Assembly (NCBI GenBank): GCA_029862005.1
Contig: JAOTYD010000015.1
Location: forward strand, 1 to 64,000
Source of the DNA: Gammaproteobacteria bacterium
GTDB lineage: Bacteria > Pseudomonadota > Gammaproteobacteria > GCA-001735895
Direction of reading: 5' to 3'
DNA: 64,000 nt
Shown: positions 34,368-44,095 of the stretch, piece by piece
How positions within the stretch are numbered: the first letter of the stretch is position 1
Layout of the letters: the number at the start of each line of letters is the position of its first letter
The notes under the pieces: generated by a model
What the model was told of the DNA's origin: nothing
Databases searched by the model: none
Seen by the model: the letters and a program-made list of their open reading frames with translations, nothing else
Position numbers and translations under genes: made by a program

Positions 34368-35915
34368 TTGGCTAAACCGCTGTTGTTGACTCCTGGCAAG
34401 GCACGTCTCGCTGACCTGCTCCGGGTTTATCGGAAAAATGTAAGCGTGCGTCTCGACGAATCCTGTAAACCTCGTGTCAATGCCGCTGCCGAAATTGTCG
34501 CCCGGGCCGCCGCCTCTGATGAACCCGTTTACGGCATTAATACGGGTTTCGGTAAACTCGCCAGTACTCGAGTCCCCGCGCAACAGACATCGAAGCTGCA
34601 GCGTAACCTGGTCCTGTCGCACTGTTGCGGGGTAGGTGACAACCTGCCGCGCGAAGTGGTGCGCCTGGTTATCGTATTGAAAATGCTGTCGCTGGGACGC
34701 GGCGCATCCGGGGTACGCTGGAAAATCATCGAGCGCCTGCAAACCCTGTTGCAACTGGACCTGATTCCGTTGATCCCGGCACAGGGATCGGTCGGTGCAT
34801 CGGGTGACCTGGCCCCGCTCGCGCACCTTACCGCGGTCATGATCGGCGAAGGCCACGCCCAATATGAGGGTAAGGATATGCCCGCAGCAGAGGCGTTGAA
34901 GGCGGCCAAGCTGGAACCGATTAAGCTCGGCCCCAAGGAAGGTCTCGGCATGGTCAACGGCACCCAGGTATCGACCGCCCTTGCCCTGGCCGGTTTGTTC
35001 GATGCCTGGAGCCTTGCACAAACGGGATTGATTTCCGGGGCAATGACCACGGATGCATTGATGGGTTCGACCCGACCATTCCGCTCCGAAATTCATGCCC
35101 TGCGCGGCCAACAGGGTCAAATCGATGCCGCGTTAAGCTTGCGTTCGTTGCTCGAAGGATCAGCGATTCGCGAATCTCATCGTGAAGATGACAAACGCGT
35201 ACAGGACCCTTACAGCATCCGCTGTCAACCGCAGGTCATGGGTGCCTGCCTCGACCAGTTCCGGCATGTGGCCCAAATGCTGGAAACCGAGGCAAACGCA
35301 GTCACCGATAACCCGATTGTCGTGATCGAGGATGCTTCGATACTGTCCGGTGGAAATTTCCACGCCGAACCGGTCGCGTTCGGTGCCGACCAATGTGCAC
35401 TTGCGATTTCAGAAATTGGTTCGATTGCAGGGCGTCGCATTGCCACCACGGTCGACCCTGCGCAAAATTTTGGCTTACCGGCATTTGTTTCGCCCGATCC
35501 GGGTCTTAATTCGGGTTTCATGCTGGCCGAGGTCACGGCTGCCGCTCTGATGGCCGAAAACAAGCAGCGCGCCGCACCCTGCTCGATTGATTCGACCCCG
35601 ACCAGCGCTAATCAGGAAGACCATGTCTCGATGTCCTGCCATGCAGCCAGGCGACTGGGTGAAATGAATCGCAATCTGGCACATATTATTGCCATCGAGT
35701 TATTGATCAGCGCCCAGGGTATCGAGTTCCGCGCACCATTAAACACCAGCGAGCGACTGCAACAGGTGATCAGGAAAATCCGCACGCACGTGGCAGCGCT
35801 CGAGGACGACCGTTACCTTGCCGATGATATCACCGAGGTAAAAAATCTGGTCGTGGATCGCATTATCATCGCCTCGCTGGGGGAAATCGGTTTGCTGCCA
35901 CAGCTCGATCCATGA
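34368..35915 (+). CDS. hutH: Histidine ammonia-lyase
   Basis: The first step of the pathway: non-oxidative deamination of histidine to trans-urocanate. The 515-residue protein has the Ala-Ser-Gly triad at 144-146 ([15 protein letters not shown]) that cyclises to the MIO electrophile, the catalytic tyrosine in [11 protein letters not shown] and the block [14 protein letters not shown]. The start codon is TTG (34368), 12 bases after the hutF stop, with GAGGG upstream. The ATGA overlap with hutG suggests coupling. Confidence 0.96.
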   Translation: MAKPLLLTPGKARLADLLRVYRKNVSVRLDESCKPRVNAAAEIVARAAASDEPVYGINTGFGKLASTRVPAQQTSKLQRNLVLSHCCGVGDNLPREVVRLVIVLKMLSLGRGASGVRWKIIERLQTLLQLDLIPLIPAQGSVGASGDLAPLAHLTAVMIGEGHAQYEGKDMPAAEALKAAKLEPIKLGPKEGLGMVNGTQVSTALALAGLFDAWSLAQTGLISGAMTTDALMGSTRPFRSEIHALRGQQGQIDAALSLRSLLEGSAIRESHREDDKRVQDPYSIRCQPQVMGACLDQFRHVAQMLETEANAVTDNPIVVIEDASILSGGNFHAEPVAFGADQCALAISEIGSIAGRRIATTVDPAQNFGLPAFVSPDPGLNSGFMLAEVTAAALMAENKQRAAPCSIDSTPTSANQEDHVSMSCHAARRLGEMNRNLAHIIAIELLISAQGIEFRAPLNTSERLQQVIRKIRTHVAALEDDRYLADDITEVKNLVVDRIIIASLGEIGLLPQLDP

Positions 35916-36694
35916 AACCGTTCGTCAAGCCCGGCAGCAGCCCGTTACTGCTGGCACAACCGCATGGCGGTATCGGGATTCCGGACACAATCCTGGTTCG
36001 CCTCAACACCGTCGGCCACGCTCGTGCTGATACCGACTGGCATATCAGCCACCTCTACGACGACCTGCTTCCGAATGCCACCGTCGTCAGCACGCCGGTG
36101 CATCGCTACGTCATTGATGCGAATCGCGACCCTGCCGATGAGTCTCTTTATCCGGGGCAGAACACGACCAGCCTGTGCCCGACGACCACCTTTGACGGGA
36201 CCGAAATATACCGCGACGGACAGGCGCCATCGAAGGACGAAATAAACGAGCGCCAGCAGCGCTATCACCAGCCTTATCACGACGCGTTGCGCGGGCAACT
36301 CGAGCGCATACACCAGGCGCATGGTTACGCCATACTTTACGACTGCCATTCGATTCGTTCACAGCTACCCTTCCTGTTCGAGGGCCGTTTGCCTGATTTC
36401 AATATTGGCACCAACAGCGGCGGCAGTTGTGATCCGGCAATCGCGTCTGCGGTGCAAGCCAGGTGTACGCGAGCCAAGCAATACAGCAGCGTTTTGAACG
36501 GCCGCTTCAAGGGTGGCTGGACCACGCGGCACTATGGCGATCCCGGGCGCGGATTTCACGCGATCCAGATGGAACTGGCGCAATGCAATTACATGATCGA
36601 GGAGGCACCGTGGCATTATGTTGATGACAAGGCCCGGAAGCTTCGTGTTATTCTTGGCGATATCCTGCAAACCTTGATTAAAATCCTGGACTAG
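35912..36694 (+). CDS. hutG: N-formylglutamate deformylase
   Basis: The last step: N-formyl-L-glutamate to glutamate and formate. The 260-residue FGase-family protein has [28 protein letters not shown] and the metal-region [24 protein letters not shown]. It is the deformylase type, not the arginase-like formiminoglutamase also called HutG, which agrees with the presence of hutF. The start overlaps the hutH stop by 4 bp. Confidence 0.94.
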   Translation: MKPFVKPGSSPLLLAQPHGGIGIPDTILVRLNTVGHARADTDWHISHLYDDLLPNATVVSTPVHRYVIDANRDPADESLYPGQNTTSLCPTTTFDGTEIYRDGQAPSKDEINERQQRYHQPYHDALRGQLERIHQAHGYAILYDCHSIRSQLPFLFEGRLPDFNIGTNSGGSCDPAIASAVQARCTRAKQYSSVLNGRFKGGWTTRHYGDPGRGFHAIQMELAQCNYMIEEAPWHYVDDKARKLRVILGDILQTLIKILD

Positions 36695-36704
36695 ATCCCC
36701 AACC

Positions 36705-37316
36705 ATGCTGCAGATCAACTCAGACCCTATCGGCAAGGGCAAGGAACGTGCGTGTTATGTTCATCCCGAGGATCCACGCAAGGCGATCAAGATTTCAACG
36801 GGAAAAGTCAGCGCGCAATCCAGACGTGAAATCAAGTTTTATCGCAAGTTACAAAAACGTGGCGGGGTTGTTGACGAGCATATTCCGAATTTTTATGGCC
36901 TCTGTGAAACCAATCTCGGCCAGGGCATCGTGGTTGACCTGATTCGTAATTACGATGGTGAAATCTCAAGGCCGCTGAACTGGTACCTGGCCCAGGGTTT
37001 TCCCATCGGGGAATTCGAGCCTTACCTGGACGAACTGAAAAGCTCGTTTCTGCAAAACCTGATCATCTTCAATCACGACCTGACCATCGGTAACCTGCTG
37101 GTGCAGAAATCCTCCGCAATCAAGGTCCGGCTGGTCGCGATCGACGGGCTTGGTGACGTGATCGCGCTCGACTGGCTGGACTATTTCCCGTTCCTGGTGC
37201 GCCGCAAAATCCGGCGTCGCTGGGCACGATTTATCGCCCGCGTTTATCGCACACAGGAAGTCCGCTCACAGCGGGAAGCGATGGATACCGGGTCAGCGCC
37301 CACCAACCAGCAGTAA
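36705..37316 (+). CDS. YrbL-like (PhoP regulatory network) protein
   Basis: A 203-residue protein resembling the YrbL family, a kinase-like fold of unproven activity. It has an opening strand-loop (SDPIGKGKERACYVHP), a lysine strand (KAIKISTGK), a helix with the candidate pairing glutamate (RREIKFYRKL), and a catalytic-loop-like segment FNHDLTIGNLLVQ followed by LVAIDGLGD. Whether it phosphorylates anything is unknown. It follows hutG by 10 bp and is probably cotranscribed. Confidence 0.75.
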   Translation: MLQINSDPIGKGKERACYVHPEDPRKAIKISTGKVSAQSRREIKFYRKLQKRGGVVDEHIPNFYGLCETNLGQGIVVDLIRNYDGEISRPLNWYLAQGFPIGEFEPYLDELKSSFLQNLIIFNHDLTIGNLLVQKSSAIKVRLVAIDGLGDVIALDWLDYFPFLVRRKIRRRWARFIARVYRTQEVRSQREAMDTGSAPTNQQ

Positions 37317-37341
37317 TCCGCGACTACCAGGCAATTCTCCT

Positions 37342-38706
37342 GTGAAGACATTATTTCATCCGAGCCTTTATCAGTTTGACCAGCCACAACCCTCGTACTG
37401 GGAAGCGACTGCGGGCAAATCAGACTTGAAGGCTGAAGCGCTTTCGGGCACGCAAAGCTGCGATGTGGCAATCATCGGGGGCGGCTATACCGGGCTTTCT
37501 GCAGCACTGCATCTGGCGCGTGATTACAACATTGACGTGCGCCTGCTTGAAGCCGGCCATATCGGCTGGGGCGCTTCGGGACGTAATGGCGGCTTTTGCA
37601 CCACCGGCTCTACCAAGGTCCCGCTAAAAGCACAGTTAGGCAAATTCGGCGTCGAGCAAACCCGGGGCTTCTACCAGAGCCAGGCCGAGGCGGTCAACCT
37701 GGTGCGCGCACTCGGTGAGGAAGAGAATATCGACTACCTGCCCCAGGGAGACTGCGAGTTTATTGTCGCCGACAGCGATGCACATTTTTCAGATTTAGAG
37801 CAGCAGGCCGAACTTGAACAAACACTGCTTGGCCTTGATGTTACCACGCATAGCCAACAAGAATTCCGCGAGATCGGGTACGACTCACCGCATCAACACG
37901 GTGCGATCGCGATAAGACCATCGTTTGCACTGCACCCGTTACGTTATGCCCGCGGGCTTGCCGCCGCTGCCGAACGCAGGGGAGCACATATCCATGCACA
38001 TAGCGAGGTACTGCACTGGCACAAGCAGGATGGCAGTCACTTGCTCGAAACCGCCGACGGGAGCCTGTGTGCCGGCCAGGTTATTCTGACGGGCAATGGT
38101 TTCATGCCAGAGCATTTGCACACTGGTGTACAGGGCAGGCCACTACCCGTACAAAGCGCCATCGTTGTAACCCGATCCATGAGCGAGTCCGAGCTAAACG
38201 AAAAAGGTTGGCATACCGAGAATCCAACGATTAATTCGAAACACATGTTTTTCTACTATCGCCTGTTGAGCGACGGTCGTTTCATGCTCGGTGGCCGGGC
38301 CAATCATATTGGCGACCCCGCGGGTGCCGAAACGACCTATGACGAACTCAAGCAATCAATCGCAGGCATGTGGCCGCAGTTTGCCGACATCGAATACACT
38401 CATCAATGGCGGGGACTGGTATGCTTTACCCTTAACCTGCGCCCCTCGATCGGCAGGATGCCTGAAGACAAATCAATTTACTTCGCTTATGGTTACCACG
38501 GTAACGGCGTCAACAGCGCAACCTGGAGCGGTCGCGAACTGGCTGAATGGCTCGCCGGGAAAAATTCAGGGAAGAACTTACTGCCGATGCACTTACCCGC
38601 CATAATGCGAGGCCGTTCACCTAAATTTCCGCTCGCTTTTTTACGCCGGCAGTATGTGCGCGCCGGCCTGCGCTTCTACAAGTTGCGCGATTGGCTGGAT
38701 TTTTAG
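37342..38706 (+). CDS. FAD-dependent amino acid/amine oxidoreductase (DadA-like)
   Basis: A 454-residue flavoprotein with an N-terminal dinucleotide fold (VAIIGGGYTGLSAALHLA, about 37-54; then LLEAGHIGWGASGRNGGF) and a C-terminal FAD loop (YFAYGYHGNGVNSATWSGRELAEWL). It belongs to the DAO group near gamma-glutamylputrescine oxidase and D-amino-acid dehydrogenases; the substrate is not readable. The start codon is GTG. It lies 25 bp after the YrbL-like gene downstream of hutG, so it may act on histidine-related or other amino compounds. Confidence 0.88.
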   Translation: MKTLFHPSLYQFDQPQPSYWEATAGKSDLKAEALSGTQSCDVAIIGGGYTGLSAALHLARDYNIDVRLLEAGHIGWGASGRNGGFCTTGSTKVPLKAQLGKFGVEQTRGFYQSQAEAVNLVRALGEEENIDYLPQGDCEFIVADSDAHFSDLEQQAELEQTLLGLDVTTHSQQEFREIGYDSPHQHGAIAIRPSFALHPLRYARGLAAAAERRGAHIHAHSEVLHWHKQDGSHLLETADGSLCAGQVILTGNGFMPEHLHTGVQGRPLPVQSAIVVTRSMSESELNEKGWHTENPTINSKHMFFYYRLLSDGRFMLGGRANHIGDPAGAETTYDELKQSIAGMWPQFADIEYTHQWRGLVCFTLNLRPSIGRMPEDKSIYFAYGYHGNGVNSATWSGRELAEWLAGKNSGKNLLPMHLPAIMRGRSPKFPLAFLRRQYVRAGLRFYKLRDWLDF

Positions 38707-38718
38707 CAAACGCACCGA

Positions 38719-39462
38719 ATGGATTTTCTCGAGATCAATGCAAGCGCTGAACCGGGTATGGTATTTATTGCCCTCGTTGCGTTCGGTGCTGGATTGATCC
38801 GCGGTTTCACCGGTTTTGGTGGCCCCGCGTTTATGCTCGCCATACTGACCCTGTTTTTTACACCCTACAGCATTGTATCGAAAATCCTGGTGGTCGATTT
38901 CATCGCCAGCGTCTACCTGTTCAAGGTGGTTTACCGCCAGATCGACTGGCGTGCGACTGCCTGCATGGTGGCGCCAACCCTGGTGTTTATGCCGCTGGGT
39001 CACTGGCTGCTTATCGAGCTTGATCCAGTCTGGATGAAGCGGGCCATGGCGCTGATTATTGCGACCGCCTGTGTGATGATGCTGGTCGGATTCCGCTATA
39101 AGCATCCGATGACAACTTCATGGTTGATTTTTGTCGGCATCTGCGCCGGTATTGTTTTTGGAGGATCCTATATCGCGCTGGTAGCCGTGGTCTTTATCCT
39201 GCTCGGGCCTTACGACAAGCACCAGGGGCGTACGCTGATTATTTCCTGGTCTTTTTTTACGGTACTTGGTTTTGCTCTGATTTCTGCGCTTAGCGGTACT
39301 ACGGGAATCGATGATGTCATCGCCGCGGCGCCCGGAGCGGCAACCTATTTACTCGGCACCTGGGTGGGCTCGCACGGGTTTCGAAAATCGAGTGAAAAGC
39401 TGTTTCGCCGTGCCGCGATTGCAACCTTGCTGGCATTATCGCTGGTTAACATGGTGAGCTAA
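38719..39462 (+). CDS. TauE/SafE-family membrane permease
   Basis: A 247-residue inner-membrane protein with about seven to eight hydrophobic helices. The N-terminal repeat LIRGFTGFGGPAFMLAIL is the TauE/SafE (DUF81) signature; members export sulfite, sulfoacetate or related organic anions. It starts 12 bp after the oxidoreductase stop, so it may move a substrate or product of that enzyme. The cargo cannot be told. Confidence 0.85.
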   Translation: MDFLEINASAEPGMVFIALVAFGAGLIRGFTGFGGPAFMLAILTLFFTPYSIVSKILVVDFIASVYLFKVVYRQIDWRATACMVAPTLVFMPLGHWLLIELDPVWMKRAMALIIATACVMMLVGFRYKHPMTTSWLIFVGICAGIVFGGSYIALVAVVFILLGPYDKHQGRTLIISWSFFTVLGFALISALSGTTGIDDVIAAAPGAATYLLGTWVGSHGFRKSSEKLFRRAAIATLLALSLVNMVS

Positions 39463-39534
39463 AAGGCATGGTACCGGTAATAATGGGAGCTTCCGCCTAC
39501 GACACGAAACGGACTCTCACAGATCATATTTAAT

Positions 39535-40398
39535 TCAATTTTTCCTGGCTTGCTGCTCAAAAAAAGAAGCCCCCCTGGGTACTTCGGGAAACATCATTGC
39601 GTACTCGCTACAGCGTACCCGCCCTGTGGATTTGCCACGAACTATTTCATACATGTATGCGCTGGGAATATGATTGGCCTGTAACGGATAGGTATCCTCT
39701 GCAGTGTATTCGCAAATAAATAACGTGCGCGGTTTTTCGGAAAGGTTGGGCGCAGAACCGTGCAGAACCCGGGTGTGCATCAAACAAGCAGAGCCCGCTG
39801 GACCATAGCATGGAATAGCCTGCGATTTCATTTCAGAGACAACTGCGTCGGACACTGCACCCGTGAATACACCCTTGTGCCAGTGTTCGTACAATGGACC
39901 TTTATGCGTACCGGGGACTACTTCCAGCGGGCCATTTTCTTCCGTGACATCGTCGATGAAAAAGAGCACCGTTATCATATCGTCATTGGTGTGCGGTTCG
40001 AAGAGAAAGTCCTGGTGATATTTTATCTGGGTTGCGGCACCCGGTTGCTTGGAATTTATTTTGGCATTTTCAAATTTTATATTTGGACCCAAAATATCAA
40101 CCACCGCATCAAGCGCGTGATTGTTCCGCATAAAATCAAGATAGGTCCCGGATATCTCGATAGGTGAAGCGATGCGACGCAGTGCCGGATTGTCGGCGGA
40201 ATGCCCTGGTTCGATGTCAAACCGTGGGCGATTGTCATAAGTTTCTCCGTAAGGCTCGCTAAAGTTTCTACTTTCTTCTTTCCACTGCTCGAACTCGTTC
40301 TGCATCTTGTGCAGTTTGTCTGTCGGGACGACGTTTGCCAGGAATAAAAACCCGTCCCGATTAAACTGCTTTACTTGTGATGCTGATAATGTAGCCAT
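39535..40398 (-). CDS. Phytanoyl-CoA dioxygenase-family (PhyH) protein
   Basis: A 287-residue Fe(II)/2-oxoglutarate dioxygenase. The iron ligands are visible: H128-Q-D130 (YHQDFLFEPH) and distal H213 (VLHGSAPN), with a downstream arginine (EKPRTLFI) suited to bind 2-oxoglutarate. The opening QVKQFNRDGFLFLANVV is typical of PhyH. Bacterial members hydroxylate many small molecules (ectoine, lipids, amino acids). The ATG at 40398 is preferred; the frame extends six codons to a TTG at 40416. It is paired with a small membrane protein gene upstream. Confidence 0.88.
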   Translation of the reverse strand: MATLSASQVKQFNRDGFLFLANVVPTDKLHKMQNEFEQWKEESRNFSEPYGETYDNRPRFDIEPGHSADNPALRRIASPIEISGTYLDFMRNNHALDAVVDILGPNIKFENAKINSKQPGAATQIKYHQDFLFEPHTNDDMITVLFFIDDVTEENGPLEVVPGTHKGPLYEHWHKGVFTGAVSDAVVSEMKSQAIPCYGPAGSACLMHTRVLHGSAPNLSEKPRTLFICEYTAEDTYPLQANHIPSAYMYEIVRGKSTGRVRCSEYAMMFPEVPRGASFFEQQARKN

Positions 40399-40453
40399 GT
40401 GTTTATGCACCCCCAAAGATCAATAGCGCGGGCTTGCCGGCTGCATGCTCTTG

Positions 40454-40843
40454 TCAGGCCTCAGACTTGTTTCCAGAACGGCCAAAACGAAGGTGCAGCA
40501 TCAGCATGAGACCGCCATACACCAGACCAATGATCCAGTAGCTCGATTGGGCAGAAACCTGGCCACCGGTTTGCATCTGCATCCAGGCGTTTGCGTTCTC
40601 CAGGATATAAACTGTTACCAGGCCGCAAATGCCGGAGACTCCGATAAGAAGCTGGGTCGACGCATAACACGAGAGTTTACGACTTAGCCACAGTACCGTG
40701 CCAACGGCATTTGGAATAGCGAACAACAGAACCACGAACATGCCGGTAGGAAAATCACGAACCGCGGTTAGTAGGCCCGCTACGATAATCCACACCGTCC
40801 CACCGAGTTGCCCTCCAAACCAACCGCCAATATTCCAATTCAT
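40454..40843 (-). CDS. Small four-helix membrane protein of unknown function
   Basis: A 129-residue hydrophobic protein with about four predicted membrane helices (for example TVWIIVAGLLTAV, GMFVVLLFAIPNAVGTVLWL, LLIGVSGICGLVTVYIL and IIGLVYGGLMLMLHLRF) and a short basic tail. No family recognised. A strong Shine-Dalgarno (AAGGGAGA) precedes the ATG. It lies 55 bp upstream of the PhyH gene on the same strand and may share its transcript. Confidence 0.75.
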   Translation of the reverse strand: MNWNIGGWFGGQLGGTVWIIVAGLLTAVRDFPTGMFVVLLFAIPNAVGTVLWLSRKLSCYASTQLLIGVSGICGLVTVYILENANAWMQMQTGGQVSAQSSYWIIGLVYGGLMLMLHLRFGRSGNKSEA

Positions 40844-40942
40844 GTCATCTCCCTTCTGAGGCCTGACAGTAGCATTATAGTTTAATTAACCGGCAGACCA
40901 TTTATTATGATGAAACATACGTCTTGCTGTGGTGGACAAACA

Positions 40943-41575
40943 ATGAAAAAAATAGACTGGTATTTTGATTTCATCTCTCCTTTTTCCTATCTGGCGAGCG
41001 AGTCCCTTCACCGTTTTCCTGCCGGGATTGAGCTGCGACCTTGTCCGGTACTGTTTGCCGGGCTGCTGCAACACTGGCAAACCCGGGGACCAGCGGAAAT
41101 CGCGCCAATGCGTCGCTTTACCTTCCGCCACATTCAGTGGCTGGCCGATAACAACAATCTCCCGCTCACCCCGCCACCGGCGCACCCGTTTAATCCTCTC
41201 AAGCTGTTGCGTCTGTGCATCGCGCTCGGTAGCGAGCCTGCAATCGCACAAAGACTTTTCCGCTTTGTCTGGGCTGAGGGGCGATCTTCAGATGATCCGG
41301 ATCATTGGCAAGCGTTGCTTGCGGAACTGGGCGTGGATAATGACGAAGCCCGTGTTGCAACACCCGAGGTCAAGTCCCGGCTCAGGCAGAATACGCAGGC
41401 CGCGATCGACAATGGTGTGTTTGGTGTGCCGAGCTTCAGGGTTGATGACGAAATATTCTGGGGCTTTGACTCCATCGATTTCCTGCTTGCCTATCTCGAT
41501 GAACCAGGATTGTTACATTCACCGGGCATGCAGGCCGTAGATGATATGCCGGAAGGTCCTGGCCGCGCGCTTTAG
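40943..41575 (+). CDS. 2-hydroxychromene-2-carboxylate isomerase-like protein (DsbA/GST-kappa fold)
   Basis: A 210-residue thioredoxin-fold protein. The N-terminus MKKIDWYFDFISPFSYLASE carries the serine of the S-x-x-S/Y site used by HCCA isomerases in place of DsbA cysteines; the cis-proline region is FGVPSFRVDDEIFWG. Family members isomerise aromatic-catabolism intermediates with glutathione. No aromatic pathway genes are nearby, so the substrate is open. The ATG at 40943 has GGTGGA upstream; an ATG pair at 40907 would add a CC-containing leader. Confidence 0.85.
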   Translation: MKKIDWYFDFISPFSYLASESLHRFPAGIELRPCPVLFAGLLQHWQTRGPAEIAPMRRFTFRHIQWLADNNNLPLTPPPAHPFNPLKLLRLCIALGSEPAIAQRLFRFVWAEGRSSDDPDHWQALLAELGVDNDEARVATPEVKSRLRQNTQAAIDNGVFGVPSFRVDDEIFWGFDSIDFLLAYLDEPGLLHSPGMQAVDDMPEGPGRAL

Positions 41576-41666
41576 GTCGCAGGGATTTCGGAATCGCGTC
41601 GCCAATAACGCGAGACTCCTCAACAATACCGGTTTATTCAGGTAGAATGCCGCCCCTACCCGCGGA

Positions 41667-43838
41667 ATGCCCATGCAAATCGAACTGAGCTCCCAGGCCC
41701 GTCCCCTGAACCAGTACCCACTGTACTGGGCGGAATGCTTTGGCATGGCGCCATTTTTACCGATGTCACGCGCGGAAATGGAGCAGCTCGGATGGGATAG
41801 CTGCGATGTCATTGTCGTGACCGGTGATGCCTATGTCGATCATCCGAGTTTCGGCATGGCAGTTATCGGGCGCCTGCTCGAAGCCCAGGGGTATCGCGTC
41901 GGTATCATCGCACAACCTGACTGGCATTCTGCCGAACCATTTCAAGCGCTCGGTAAACCCAACCTGTTCTTCGGTGTCACTGCCGGCAACATGGATTCAA
42001 TGATTAATCGCTATACCGCGGATCGAAAGATTCGCAGTGACGATGCTTACTCACCGGGCGATATCGGTGGCATGCGTCCCGACCGTTGCTCGATCGTATA
42101 TGCCCAGCGTTGTCGTGAAGCTTTCACCGACACACCGATTGTTATCGGCGGTATCGAAGCCTCGTTGCGCCGCATCGCGCATTACGATTACTGGCAGGAC
42201 AAGATCAGGCGCTCGATCCTGGCCGATGCGAAGGCGGATATTCTGCTCTACGGCAATGCCGAGCGCGCCATCGTCGAAATTGCTTACCGCCTTGCAAACG
42301 GCGAGTCAATCGACAGCATTACTGACGTGCGCGGAACCGCATTTTTCGTCAGGAACTTGCCAGCCGACTGGACCGTCATCGACTCGACCAACGTGGACAA
42401 ACCGGGACGGGTGGAAAACCCGTCAAATCCCTACGCGATCATCGATCAATCGGTCTGCGATACCAGTCCGGACAATGACCAGGCACCAGGTGCCGATATC
42501 AGGCTGCAGGGCAAGCTCGCGCGCGTACAGCAGAAACTCGAACAACGCTTTAAGACCGTGGTGCGCCTGCCCTCGTATAACGATGTCAGTCGCGACCCGA
42601 TACTTTACGCACACGCAAGTCGCGTGCTCCATCTCGAAACCAATCCCGGCAATGCGCGCGCCCTGGTGCAAAACCAGGGTGGCCAGAAGGTCTGGTTCAA
42701 TCCACCACCGATACCGCTTACGACCGAGGAAATGGATTACGTGTTCGGTTTCGACTACGCGCGCATACCGCACCCGGTTTACAGGGACGCACGCATTCCG
42801 GCCTACGAAATGATTCGCTTTTCGGTCAATATCATGCGCGGCTGTTTTGGCGGTTGCACCTTTTGTTCGATTACCGAACACGAGGGCCGCATCATCCAGA
42901 ACCGCTCGCAGGAATCGATCCTGCGTGAAATCGAGGTCATGCGCGACAGGGTTCCGGGGTTCACCGGCGTGGTTTCCGACCTCGGCGGACCGACCGCCAA
43001 TATGTATCGTATCGCCTGCAAGTCGAAGACCATTGAGACGGCCTGCCGCCGACCATCCTGTGTGTACCCGGGAATTTGCGAAAACCTGAATACGGATCAC
43101 TCAGCCCTGATCGAGCTTTACCGCAGCGCTCGCGCCATCGATGGTGTGAAGAAGGTTTTGATCAGTTCCGGTTTGCGCTATGACCTCGCCGTAGAGTCTC
43201 CTGCCTACGTCGAGGAACTCGTCACCCATCACGTCGGTGGTTACCTGAAAATAGCACCCGAGCATACCGAGCAGGGTCCGCTTTCAAAAATGATGAAACC
43301 GGGCATGGGCAGTTACGATCGCTTTAAAGCACTGTTCGAAAAATACTCCAGCAAGGCTGGCAAGGAACAGTACCTGATTCCCTATTTTATCGCGGCCCAT
43401 CCCGGTACCACCGATGAGGACATGCTGAACCTTGCGCTCTGGCTCAAGCAAAATGGATTTCGCGCGGACCAGGTGCAAAACTTTTACCCGTCACCGATGG
43501 CAACCGCTACGGCGATGTACTACAGCGGTAAAAATCCGCTCAAACGCGTGCGCCGTGATAGCGAAACCGTCGACACGCCCAGGGGGGAGAAACAGCGACG
43601 TCTGCACAAGGCTTTTCTGCGCTACCATGATCCGGCCAACTGGCCGATACTGCGGGCGGCATTAAAGCAAATGGGCAGGGAAGACCTGATCGGCAAGGGT
43701 AAGCATCGACTGGTTCCGGCCCATCAGCCTCGCAACACGTCTAGCTACCACAGCCCGCGGCGCAAGAACAGTTATCATAACCGTGCTAAAAAGGGCCGTA
43801 TTCTAACGCAGCATACCGGCTTGCCGCCGCGCAAGTAG
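41667..43838 (+). CDS. YgiQ-family radical SAM protein
   Basis: A 723-residue UPF0313/YgiQ radical SAM enzyme; the reaction is unknown in any organism I know of. An N-terminal cobalamin-binding-like region ([22 protein letters not shown]) precedes the [4Fe-4S] motif C393-x3-C397-x2-C400 ([10 protein letters not shown]) and SAM-domain strands ([18 protein letters not shown]). The C-terminal tail is basic ([14 protein letters not shown]), which suggests RNA or ribosome contact. A promoter-like TAGAAT lies at 41643-41648. Confidence 0.93.
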   Translation: MPMQIELSSQARPLNQYPLYWAECFGMAPFLPMSRAEMEQLGWDSCDVIVVTGDAYVDHPSFGMAVIGRLLEAQGYRVGIIAQPDWHSAEPFQALGKPNLFFGVTAGNMDSMINRYTADRKIRSDDAYSPGDIGGMRPDRCSIVYAQRCREAFTDTPIVIGGIEASLRRIAHYDYWQDKIRRSILADAKADILLYGNAERAIVEIAYRLANGESIDSITDVRGTAFFVRNLPADWTVIDSTNVDKPGRVENPSNPYAIIDQSVCDTSPDNDQAPGADIRLQGKLARVQQKLEQRFKTVVRLPSYNDVSRDPILYAHASRVLHLETNPGNARALVQNQGGQKVWFNPPPIPLTTEEMDYVFGFDYARIPHPVYRDARIPAYEMIRFSVNIMRGCFGGCTFCSITEHEGRIIQNRSQESILREIEVMRDRVPGFTGVVSDLGGPTANMYRIACKSKTIETACRRPSCVYPGICENLNTDHSALIELYRSARAIDGVKKVLISSGLRYDLAVESPAYVEELVTHHVGGYLKIAPEHTEQGPLSKMMKPGMGSYDRFKALFEKYSSKAGKEQYLIPYFIAAHPGTTDEDMLNLALWLKQNGFRADQVQNFYPSPMATATAMYYSGKNPLKRVRRDSETVDTPRGEKQRRLHKAFLRYHDPANWPILRAALKQMGREDLIGKGKHRLVPAHQPRNTSSYHSPRRKNSYHNRAKKGRILTQHTGLPPRK

Positions 43839-43935
43839 GGATTATTCTTTTTCGATAACGAGGATAATCTGGCCGACCTTGAATCCCCACTTGGTCATGA
43901 TCGACTCGTTCAATAACACCTTGTCTGACACCAGA

Positions 43936-44076
43936 TATCGCCACAATCCCTGGGAGGCGGGTGAGGAACTTTTGCAAACTGAAAGAATGAAACTCGGGGA
44001 GGACTATCCGCTGTCAATGCTCGATTTGAAGGTATCCCGCGAACGTGCGCTGGAGCGATTCAAGGCACTCGCTTAA
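43936..44076 (+). pseudogene. 3' remnant of a deoxyribodipyrimidine photolyase gene
   Basis: About 46 codons to a TAA stop at 44074-44076 encode YRHNPWEAGEELLQ, then KLGEDYPLSMLDLKVSRERA and a LERFKALA end. This matches the pattern at the C-terminus of class I photolyases/cryptochromes (PWEAP-x-x-x-L ... G-x-x-YP-x-P-I-V-D ... R-x-R-A-L). The segment before residue Y20 of the open frame shows no photolyase similarity in any frame, so only the extreme end remains. It is probably what is left after a deletion, with no promoter or start. Confidence 0.6.
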
Positions 44077-44095
44077 AACCGAAAGACACCAGGCC

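Noticed and set aside
43856..43990. Minus-strand frame ending WGFKVGQIILVIEKE with a stop at 43853
   Set aside because: It reads like protein but has no start codon of useful position, and the opposite strand over the same bases carries the clearer photolyase similarity.
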